This document shows, piece by piece, positions 7,856 through 14,370 of a DNA stretch of 21,541 nt. The DNA lies in the NCBI GenBank assembly GCA_049680295.1, contig JBAUHN010000078.1, forward strand, positions 1 through 21,541, read 5' to 3'. Each line of letters opens with the position of its first letter. Positions within the stretch are counted from its first letter, which is position 1. The position numbers were made by a program, and so were the translations under genes. The DNA comes from JBAUHN01 sp049680295. Its GTDB lineage: Bacteria > Pseudomonadota > Alphaproteobacteria > Rhodobacterales > Rhodobacteraceae. Under the pieces are notes generated by a model that was given only the letters and a program-made list of their open reading frames with translations, was not told the origin of the DNA and did not search any database.

Positions 7856-7978
7856 TCAACTGTAGCGTTTTACCAGCTCACATGCCCGTGCGCCGTTTTC
7901 GGCACCAAGTTGCACAATAGAAAACTGGCCTGAGCTTGGCAAAAAATGCAAGGCCAGACCCTGAAACGCCAGCGACAT
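7856..7978 (-). CDS. Possible small ORF or gene remnant (40 aa), unrecognised
   Basis: A minus-strand frame begins MSLAFQGLALHFLPSSG and ends ENGARACELVKRYS. The composition looks protein-like (amphipathic, normal residues), but it has no convincing ribosome site and the frame stays open upstream of this Met. It might be the C-terminal scrap of a decayed gene left at the module border, or chance. No family was recognised. Confidence 0.2.
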   Translation of the reverse strand: MSLAFQGLALHFLPSSGQFSIVQLGAENGARACELVKRYS

Positions 7979-8072
7979 ATTTTTCTTCCGGAATTGTCGC
8001 TTTTTGTAGGTTCTTAGTCGCAGAAATTTGAATGATTGAATGAGATTCCAATCCGCCCGGGAGGAGAGCTCA

Positions 8073-9185
8073 ATGAATGACTTGAGGCCGACTTTACAGG
8101 CTCTGGCAGCGTTACCTGCTGACAGCCCAATGGGACTTCCCGGAACTTTCTACACGTCGCAGGACAGATTTGAATGGGAACGAAAAACCGTCCTGCAGCG
8201 CGGTTGGCATTGCTTGGGCAGGCTGGACGAAGTTCCTGAACCGGGTGATTTCTTTACGGTGCAGTTGTTGGACGAGCCGCTAATTGTTGTACGCGGCGAT
8301 GATGGAATTGTGCGCGTACTGGCCAATGTGTGCCGCCATCGGGGAATGCCGCTGGCTGAAGGTCGAGGCAACGTAAAGCGATTTATTTGTGCTTATCATG
8401 CATGGATGTACGGGCGTGACGGCGCATTATTGCGTGCGGCGCGCATGGTTAATGAAGGATTTGATCCCACGTCGTGCAGGTTGCACTGCTACAATCTTCA
8501 GCTTTGGAATGGATTTATCTATTGTAGCCTGGATGCTGCTGCGCCGCCCTTCGCGGATGACACTATGCGTTTGGATGCGCTGTTGGAACCATATGATACC
8601 GCATCTTTCAGGTTGGTCCATGTCGCGGAAGAAGTTTGGAACACGAATTGGAAATGCCTCGTTGAAAATTTCATGGAAGGGTATCACCTTTCCGTGGTTC
8701 ACCCACAAACGTTGCATGGCTACACACCTACGGGCCTGGCAAAAAAGTCAGCGTCAGGCCCCGGCTTTACGTCATATATGGCAAATTACCCCAAACAATC
8801 GGCGCCTCGCGGGATGGGCGCGCCGGGGCTGAGCCAGGAAGAACGGCAGCGATCCACCTTGTTTGCAAGGTTCCCGACGCAGGTTGCCAGTCAGGCGGCC
8901 AGCCTTCTTGTATCATTGTCGATTTTCCCGATCTCAGCCGAAGCCATCAAAGTTAAATGGACCATGTCCGTTTACGGCGATGATTTGGATGACGAAACAA
9001 TTCAAAGCCGCATCAAACTTTGGGAAGAGGTCAATAAAGAAGACCGCGAAAAACTGGAGAGGATGCAATTGGCTTTGCGATCAAAGCATGCATTGTCGGG
9101 ACCTTTGGCGGGGGACGACTTTGAAGGCACCATCAGAGATTTTCAAACCTGGCTGGCCCAGCAGGACCTTATCGCGTCAGATTAG
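8073..9185 (+). CDS. Rieske non-haem iron oxygenase, alpha subunit (first copy)
   Basis: This is a 370-residue terminal oxygenase. The Rieske cluster ligands are C87, H89, C106 and H109 (C-x-H-x16-C-x2-H). The mononuclear iron site reads NFMEGYHLSVVH: Glu202, His205 and His210, with Asp324 in NKED as the likely third ligand. A Glu at the inter-subunit bridge, where many ring-hydroxylating enzymes have Asp, together with this spacing, recalls CntA (carnitine) and related quaternary-amine oxygenases, so N-dealkylation or C-N cleavage is possible (inference). The start ATG has GGAGGAG upstream; an earlier in-frame start has none. No ferredoxin reductase is encoded in view, so an electron donor must come from elsewhere. 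It is followed after 224 bases by a second alpha subunit. Confidence 0.9.
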   Translation: MNDLRPTLQALAALPADSPMGLPGTFYTSQDRFEWERKTVLQRGWHCLGRLDEVPEPGDFFTVQLLDEPLIVVRGDDGIVRVLANVCRHRGMPLAEGRGNVKRFICAYHAWMYGRDGALLRAARMVNEGFDPTSCRLHCYNLQLWNGFIYCSLDAAAPPFADDTMRLDALLEPYDTASFRLVHVAEEVWNTNWKCLVENFMEGYHLSVVHPQTLHGYTPTGLAKKSASGPGFTSYMANYPKQSAPRGMGAPGLSQEERQRSTLFARFPTQVASQAASLLVSLSIFPISAEAIKVKWTMSVYGDDLDDETIQSRIKLWEEVNKEDREKLERMQLALRSKHALSGPLAGDDFEGTIRDFQTWLAQQDLIASD

Positions 9186-9300
9186 CGCACATAGGTCCTC
9201 ATAACCGGCTGACAAAACAAGCTCGACCAGACATGATCCATTGATTAGCTTTCCCCAAAGCAAGTGTAACAAAGAGTTTGCTTTATTTATGCATAGCTTC

Positions 9301-9347
9301 GGTCAATTTCGCAAAGGATGCGATGCAGGAACCGGAACCAATTGACC
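9301..9347. promoter_or_regulatory. Inverted repeat GGTCAATT...AATTGACC upstream of the second Rieske gene
   Basis: Perfect 8-bp arms lie at 9301-9308 and 9340-9347, with centres 39 bp apart. They sit in the 224-bp space between the Rieske genes, about 60-110 bases before the chosen start of the second one. Such spaced arms could be bound by a dimeric or tetrameric regulator, for example the LysR protein encoded at the end of this cluster. No direct evidence connects them. Confidence 0.3.
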
Positions 9348-9409
9348 AACGGTCGCGCCTTTGTATTGCAGAAAATCTGTACAGTCCAAACACGGTAAAG
9401 GAACGCCAG

Positions 9410-10534
9410 ATGAAAGACGCAGCCGAGGAACTTCGCGAAAACACCGCGCTTCCCTTTGAAAAAGCACGCGCGATGCCGCCATCGGTCTATACCTCAAAGG
9501 CATTTCTGGCATGTGAGATATCGTCGATTTTTGCCAATGAATGGTTTTGTGTGGGGCGGGCAGACGCGCTGGCCAATCCCGGCGATTATGTCACGCTTGA
9601 TCTTGCGGATCAGCCGATCATCGTTTTGCGTGACAAATCTGGTGCGCTGAAGGCGATGTCGAATGTTTGTCGCCACAGAATGTAGACTTTGCTGGAAGGC
9701 CGTGGAAACACCGGCGCCATCGTGTGCCCCTACCACGCGTGGACCTATAATTTGGATGGCACCCTGCGCGGCGCGCCCGCGATGACCCGGAACGAAGGGT
9801 TTTGTAAAAACGATTACCGCCTACCAGACATTCGGTGCGAGGTCTTTTTGGGCTGGGTTTTTGTCACGCTTAATCCTGACCTGCAGCCCGTCGCCCAACA
9901 ATTGGCGAAAGTCGAAGACCTTGTCGGTGACTACGACATGGCTGCCTACACTGAAACCTTCTTTGAGACCCATATTTGGGACACAAACTGGAAGGTGCTG
10001 GCCGAAAATTTCATGGAAAGCTATCATTTGCCGGTGTGCCACGCAGGCACAATTGGCGGTCTTTCCAAGCTTGACGAAATGATCTGCCCGCCCGGCGAAG
10101 AAGCGTTTAACTACCATACGATCCTGAAAGATGAATCACTAAGGATTGCGATGGCGCATCGAGACAACACGCGGATGCAGGGCGAACGGCGGCGCACAAC
10201 TTACTTGCTGGCGATTTATCCCAGCCTGCTGATCACACTGACGCCCGGATATTTTTGGTATCTCACGTTGCATCCGCATGGCGTTGGTCAAGTCAGGATC
10301 GGGTTTGGTGGTGGTATGTCTAATGATTTCGCCGATGATCCCGATGCACAGGCCAATTTTACCCAACTCAAGACCCTGCTGGACGAGGTCAATGTCGAAG
10401 ACAAGGGCTGCACTGAAAAGGTCTTTCGCGGGCTGAGCTCCCAAGCGGCAAAGCCGGGGCACCTGTCGCATCTTGAGCGCCCGAACTATGACTTTGCACA
10501 ATATATCAACGCGCGTATTCAAAACGCGGGTTAG
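9410..10534 (+). pseudogene. Rieske oxygenase alpha subunit interrupted by an in-frame amber codon
   Basis: A full-length gene of 375 codons is broken by TAG at 9683-9685 (codon 92). The stop falls after CRHRM and before LLEGRGN, between the two ligand pairs C87/H89 and C106/H109. The C-x-H-x16-C-x2-H spacing equals that of the upstream paralog, so no base is gained or lost: it is a simple substitution (for example from TCG, TTG or CAG). The remaining frame is clean for more than 280 codons, with the iron site NFMESYHLPVCH (Glu203, His206, His211) and Asp331 in NVED. This indicates a very recent mutation or a sequencing error. TAG ends several normal genes here, so recoding is unlikely. The start at 9410 has AAAGGA upstream; an in-frame ATG at 9323 is a weaker alternative. 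ridA follows after 23 bases. Confidence 0.88.
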
Positions 10535-10557
10535 CCGATAGCCAACAGGATACTTGA

Positions 10558-10974
10558 ATGACCCACACGCGCATCCGCAAGTTCAACACCAAAGATACCT
10601 ACCCCGAACAGGCCCTTGATAATGATCTGTGTCAGGCGGTTGTCACCGAGGGCGGCAAGACGGTCTATCTGCGCGGGCAATGCCCGCAAAACCTGGATGA
10701 CGCGCAAAATATCAACAGCCATGATCCGGTGGAGCAGACCCATAAGGTGATGCAAAACATCAAACAGTTGATTGAAGAAGCGGGCGGCGAGATGGCGGAT
10801 TTGGTGAAAATCGTTGTGTATATCACAGACGTGCGTCACCGCGAGGCCGTCTATCGTACCATGGGCGAATACATCAAAGGCGTGCATCCGGTCTCGACCG
10901 GATTGGTTGTCCAAGCCTTGGCACGCCCTGAGTGGTTGGTCGAGATTGATGGCACGGCCGTGATCCCGGCATGA
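10558..10974 (+). CDS. RidA (YjgF/YER057c/UK114) family protein lacking the deaminase arginine
   Basis: This is a 138-residue Rid-family protein, normally a trimer that hydrolyses reactive enamines/imines formed by amino-acid enzymes. Family features: VYLRGQCPQN near residues 37-44, DLVKIVVYITD (81-91) and the C-terminal signature region HPVSTGLVVQAL...WLVEID. In archetypal RidA this signature begins PAR, and the Arg (E. coli R105) is essential for deamination. Here an ungapped match places Ser113 at that position. It therefore probably belongs to a non-archetypal Rid subgroup with another reaction or ligand. The start ATG has CAGGA upstream. The stop overlaps the DUF1028 start as ATGA, tying the two proteins to one function. 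Confidence 0.88.
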   Translation: MTHTRIRKFNTKDTYPEQALDNDLCQAVVTEGGKTVYLRGQCPQNLDDAQNINSHDPVEQTHKVMQNIKQLIEEAGGEMADLVKIVVYITDVRHREAVYRTMGEYIKGVHPVSTGLVVQALARPEWLVEIDGTAVIPA

Positions 10975-11645
10975 CGTTTTCACTGGTCGCCCGCTGCGCC
11001 AAGACGGGCATGTTTGGCACAGCGATCGCATCGTCTTCGCCTGCCGTCGCGGCGCGGTGTTCGTATACCCGCGCAGGTGTGGGCGCGGTCTCAAGCCAAA
11101 ATGTCACGGACCCTGCATTGGGCCCGCTTGCCCTTGATCTGATGCACAGTGGCATGTCTGCGGATGACGCGATTACCAACGTGCGCAGCCAAGGGCGATT
11201 TATTGAGTATCGGCAAGTTCTGGTCATTGATGCACAGGGGCGCACGGCCATACATTCGGGGCCAAACTCATTGGGTATTTGGACGGATGCCACAGGTACA
11301 GATGTTGTGTCCGCAGGCAATATGCTGGCCAATGAGGGCGTGCCTCAGGCCATTGTGACCGGTTTTGAGAATGCACCGGGTCATTTGGGTGACCGACTGG
11401 TCGCGGCCTTGGTTGCGGGTTTGGCGGCGGGTGGCGAAGCCGGCCCAGTTCATTCGGCGGGCCTGCAAATTTGCGACACGGTGCAGTGGCCTGTGGCTGA
11501 CCTGCGGTGCGATTGGTCTGAGGATTGCCCGATCGTGGCAGTAAGTGCCGCATGGGAAGTCTACAAACCTCAGCTTGACGCCTATGTGCAACGTGCGCTC
11601 GATCCCCGCAAAGCGCCGTCTTATGGGGTTCCGGGGGACGAATAG
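10971..11645 (+). CDS. DUF1028 family protein (Ntn-hydrolase-like)
   Basis: This 224-residue protein matches the DUF1028 pattern: MTFSLVAR at the start, GVGAVSSQNVTDPALG (about 37-52), a central RQVLVIDAQGRTAIHSG segment, GNMLANEGV, and a late LVAALVAGLAAGGEAGPVHSAGLQI. DUF1028 belongs to the Ntn-hydrolase superfamily, so the residue exposed after Met removal (Thr2) is a candidate nucleophile for amide hydrolysis. The biochemical role of the family is not established. It starts inside the ridA stop codon (ATGA), giving strict coupling. In this cluster it could hydrolyse an amide formed or released during oxidative breakdown of a nitrogen compound (inference). Confidence 0.88.
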   Translation: MTFSLVARCAKTGMFGTAIASSSPAVAARCSYTRAGVGAVSSQNVTDPALGPLALDLMHSGMSADDAITNVRSQGRFIEYRQVLVIDAQGRTAIHSGPNSLGIWTDATGTDVVSAGNMLANEGVPQAIVTGFENAPGHLGDRLVAALVAGLAAGGEAGPVHSAGLQICDTVQWPVADLRCDWSEDCPIVAVSAAWEVYKPQLDAYVQRALDPRKAPSYGVPGDE

Positions 11646-11705
11646 GAACAGCCTTTTCAGCGCTCTTGGGCTTGATGTACGTTTCTTTCAAGGCCATGTT
11701 TGCAC

Positions 11706-12632
11706 ATGCCATTGCGTTTTTCATTCAGACAATTGGAATATCTTGTCGCCGTCGGAGAGGCCGGAACCATTGCCCTTGCATCACAACGGGTCAATGTGTC
11801 CTCCCCTTCGATTTCATCAGCCATCAGTCACCTTGAAACGGATTTAGGGGTCCAACTGTTTGTGCGCCACCATGCTCAAGGCTTGTCCCTTACACCTGGT
11901 GGGCGGCGCGTGTTTAACGAAGCAAAGCAAATTCTGGACCGTGCAAATCGCCTGAACGATCTGGCCAGCGATATAGTCGAAACGGCGCGTGGGCCTATAG
12001 CGATTGGCGCGCTGTCGACGGTCGCACCCGTCGTCAGTGCACAATTGCGCCGGTCGTTTGAGGTAAAGTTCCCGGATGCATCTGTCGCGCTCAAAGAAGG
12101 CAGTCAGGCGGATTTGCTGCGGATGTTGGGACAAGCCGAGATTGATGTAGCGATCACCTATGATCTTGAAATCCCAAAAGATATTCAATTCGATGCGCTG
12201 ATTTCTTTGCCGCCCAGTGTCATGCTGGCCAAAGATCATCCCAAAGCCGCGTTCCCGTCACTGTCCTTGGCCGATCTTGAGGACGAGCCGATGGTCCTGC
12301 TTGATTTGCCGCTAAGCCAGGAATATTTCCTGTCGATGTTTCAGCACAGCGGCTTTCGCCCGAATATTGCGGAACGCACATCTGACATGTTCATGGCCCG
12401 TAGTCTTGTGGCCAATGGTTTTGGGTTTGGATTGGTCAATATGCGCACCCGTTCGAATATGGCACCGGACGGCGAAAAACTGGTCATCTTACCGCTGACC
12501 GGTACCGTGCGTCCGATGGTTCTGGGGCTTGCGACGAAACAGACCGAACACCGCTCTGGGATTGTATCTGCCTTCTTTCAGCATGTGAAAGAGCATCTTC
12601 GCACCAAGGGATTGCCGGGAATGCAAGACTAA
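11706..12632 (+). CDS. LysR-type transcriptional regulator
   Basis: This is a 308-residue LysR regulator. The N-terminal winged helix-turn-helix (about residues 1-62) reads FSFRQLEYLVAVGEAGTIALAS with VSSPSISSAISHLETDLGVQLFVRH as the recognition part. The rest is an effector-binding domain of two alpha/beta lobes (about 90-300). The ATG at 11706 is the conventional start. A TTG two codons earlier is slightly better placed behind AAGG (11690-11693) and cannot be excluded. It lies downstream of, and in the same direction as, the Rieske-ridA-DUF1028 genes rather than divergent from its target as LysR genes often are. It probably controls this cluster (inference). It ends 99 bases before a convergent gene. 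Confidence 0.92.
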   Translation: MPLRFSFRQLEYLVAVGEAGTIALASQRVNVSSPSISSAISHLETDLGVQLFVRHHAQGLSLTPGGRRVFNEAKQILDRANRLNDLASDIVETARGPIAIGALSTVAPVVSAQLRRSFEVKFPDASVALKEGSQADLLRMLGQAEIDVAITYDLEIPKDIQFDALISLPPSVMLAKDHPKAAFPSLSLADLEDEPMVLLDLPLSQEYFLSMFQHSGFRPNIAERTSDMFMARSLVANGFGFGLVNMRTRSNMAPDGEKLVILPLTGTVRPMVLGLATKQTEHRSGIVSAFFQHVKEHLRTKGLPGMQD

Positions 12633-12680
12633 GTTTAGATACCCACGACCTGTCGCCCGAAAGGCGCGTCAAACTTATGC

Positions 12681-12714
12681 CCTGCGCCGAAAACCGACAA
12701 ACTACCGACGCAGG
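12681..12714. terminator. Weak hairpin between convergent lysR and the monooxygenase gene
   Basis: CCTGCG (12681-12686) pairs with CGCAGG (12709-12714) across a 22-base loop, and a smaller CGCC/GGCG hairpin precedes it near 12656-12666. Neither has a good T-tract on either strand. It may help to end the two convergent transcripts, but the support is weak. Confidence 0.2.
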
Positions 12715-12731
12715 ATTAGTGGGCCCTGGCC

Positions 12732-13973
12732 CTAGCTTGCCCGCGACACCAGCTTTGCAGCCATATGTTGCGCCAGATATTCTGCATCGACCCAAACGCC
12801 CCAGATAAACGAAGAACCCCGCATCGACAGCCACGGCAGGCCAAGAAAATACACGCCTGGTTCTTTTGAAATGCCACGTTCATGTTGCGGTTTGCCGTCT
12901 TCGGTAAATGCATCGACCTCAAGCCAGCTAAAATCCTGGGCAAAACCCGTTGCCCAAATGACGGTCTTGATCCCTGCATCTGCCATGTCCAGTGACAGTA
13001 TTGGGTCCGCCACGCAGCTTGGGTCGGGGCGGATAATGTGGGCTTCAGGCTCTGGTGGGAAATCGAGCCCTTGTTGCACGATATATGCGTCCGCTTCACG
13101 CAGAACGGACAGGTAATTTTCATCACCCTCAGCAATGTTCTTTGCTAAGTCAGGGGCAAAGTGTAAAATCCCGTTCTCATAGGCTTTGGTAAGACCAACA
13201 AGGGTCATGCCACTGGCTGCAAGCCTGCGAAAGTCTACGGTTTCGCCACCATGGGCACCGCTGACGGCAATTGTGACGTGCTCTTTGCCCGCGGGCGGTG
13301 TTTTCGCCTCCCATTTGCCAAGCACGCCAAGCCACCAGACAAAATCGCGCCCACGATAGCTGCGCGGAGGACGGTCATGCGGTCCGACCGATAGATAGAC
13401 CTCGCGACCAGAGCGTCGCAACTCATCAGCGATCTGTGTCCCTGATGAGCCGGCGCCGACGACCAACACGCCACCTTGCGCCAATTGATCCGGGTTTTTG
13501 TAAGCGGTGGAATGCATCTGGGTGACGCCGTTAATCTGCGGCAACACCGGTGGAATAACCGGCTTTTGAAACGGCCCTGTCGCTGCAACAATGTTGCGTG
13601 CCGCAATGGGTCCGGCCGAGGTTTCAACGTGAAATCCGGAACCGTCATTAGAACGCCGTACCTTGTGCACGTCGACACCGCAATGAATAGGGGCGTTGAT
13701 CTGGGACGCGAATTCCTCAAAATACGCGGCTACGCTGTCTTTGGTGGCAAACGCATCCGGGCCAGTATCTGAAAATTCCATGGCAGGAAAACGATCGTGC
13801 CAAGCCGGGCCATTGGCGACCAGAGAATCCCAACGCGCTGTGCGCCATTTTTCCGCAATGCGATCACGCTCCAGAATAACATGGGGTATGCCGCAATTGC
13901 TTAGATGTGCGCTCATGGCCAGACCGGCCTGCCCACCACCTACAATAACCGTATCCGTCTTTTCTGGTAACAT
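12732..13973 (-). CDS. FAD/NAD(P)-dependent monooxygenase-like flavoprotein (CzcO/FMO superfamily)
   Basis: This is a 413-residue flavoprotein. The FAD Rossmann motif VIVGGGQAGLAMSAHL lies at about residues 9-24, followed by EKWRTARWDSL and NGPAWHDRFP, which are typical of flavin monooxygenase-like proteins. The NAD(P) motif VLVVGAGSSGTQIADEL is at about 170, and a C-terminal IWATGF at about 342. The order is that of CzcO-type flavin oxidoreductases (related to flavin monooxygenases and Baeyer-Villiger enzymes), though the classical FxGxxxHxxxW fingerprint is not seen. I chose the ATG at 13973 because AAAGGA lies 5 bases before it; an ATG two codons earlier overlaps that ribosome site. It points toward lysR and away from dnaG. 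The substrate is unknown; a link to the Rieske cluster is possible but unproven. Confidence 0.85.
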   Translation of the reverse strand: MLPEKTDTVIVGGGQAGLAMSAHLSNCGIPHVILERDRIAEKWRTARWDSLVANGPAWHDRFPAMEFSDTGPDAFATKDSVAAYFEEFASQINAPIHCGVDVHKVRRSNDGSGFHVETSAGPIAARNIVAATGPFQKPVIPPVLPQINGVTQMHSTAYKNPDQLAQGGVLVVGAGSSGTQIADELRRSGREVYLSVGPHDRPPRSYRGRDFVWWLGVLGKWEAKTPPAGKEHVTIAVSGAHGGETVDFRRLAASGMTLVGLTKAYENGILHFAPDLAKNIAEGDENYLSVLREADAYIVQQGLDFPPEPEAHIIRPDPSCVADPILSLDMADAGIKTVIWATGFAQDFSWLEVDAFTEDGKPQHERGISKEPGVYFLGLPWLSMRGSSFIWGVWVDAEYLAQHMAAKLVSRAS

Positions 13974-14370
13974 GTTCATCCTTTGCCGCACCCAATGGGC
14001 TGTCAGGCGCCTATTTTCAAACTAGACAAGGCCGTAACGCGCAGAAAATACGAATTCATTAAGCATTGATTGCGCTGAAGCTAATGCGCTCGCTTGCAGG
14101 GTGAACGCTAATTGCAACCGCATCAAGTAATAGTCGGCGGATTCGAATTTGTCGTGATAAACCCATGAGCCGACTTCTGTGCGATAACGGGAGAAAGAAG
14201 TTAAAAAAATCGCCCCTTAAGGTTTTCCAGCAAATCCTTGAGTAATAATGGATTTCGTACCGGCAAGGTAGGGATCAACCTTGCAAACAATTGATTTAAG
14301 GTCAGTTCATCCACAGGGAATTTGGGTGCTCCACTGGACTTTGCACCACCTGCGCATGATATAATAGATC
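13974..14370. other. 397-bp divergent gap before dnaG
   Basis: No gene was recognised here on either strand. It must contain the promoter of the flavoprotein gene (minus strand, near 13990-14100, hexamers not clear) and that of dnaG (plus strand, 14357-14365). Seen in addition: inverted repeat AAATCC/GGATTT (14232-14255), hairpin GCAAGG/CCTTGC (14263-14284), and a near match to a DnaA box (TCATCCACA, 14307-14315, one mismatch to TTATCCACA). Confidence 0.5.
14357..14365 (+). promoter_or_regulatory. Extended -10 promoter of dnaG, implying a leaderless mRNA
   Basis: TGATATAAT is an exact extended -10 (TGnTATAAT). The dnaG ATG starts 5 bases after it, at the expected transcription start (14371-14372), and no Shine-Dalgarno sequence lies before the ATG. 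TTGCAC (14341) is too close for a -35; TGGACT (14335-14340) would have a 19-bp spacer. Other promoters upstream could also feed the gene. Confidence 0.5.

Larger units (their letters stand above)
7724..8072. other. 349-bp gap between the dehydrogenase and the first Rieske gene
   Basis: No convincing large gene lies here. It holds an inverted repeat AACGGAAGCG (7737-7746) / CGCTTCCGTT (7833-7842), a nested hairpin CCATTC/GAATGG (7812-7831), a minus-strand 40-codon frame (7856-7978), and a tandem 8-bp repeat TTGAATGA (8028-8035 and 8036-8043) just before the ribosome site of the Rieske gene. It marks the border between the carboxylate module and the Rieske module. The promoter of the Rieske operon should be here, but I could not fix its hexamers. 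Confidence 0.5.

Noticed and set aside
9683..9685. Programmed amber recoding in the Rieske gene
   Set aside because: TAG is the normal stop of several intact genes in this window (first Rieske gene, DUF1028, flavoprotein, dnaG, secreted paralog 1), so general TAG reassignment is not credible, and no recoding signal was seen.
9689..10534. Re-initiation of the second Rieske gene after the amber codon, as a separate shorter protein
   Set aside because: The only early start is a TTG with no ribosome site, and the product would lack half of the Rieske ligands. A broken gene is the simpler reading.
14307..14315. DnaA box before dnaG (TCATCCACA)
   Set aside because: It is a single site with one mismatch to the consensus and no neighbouring boxes, so not enough for an origin or a DnaA-controlled promoter.
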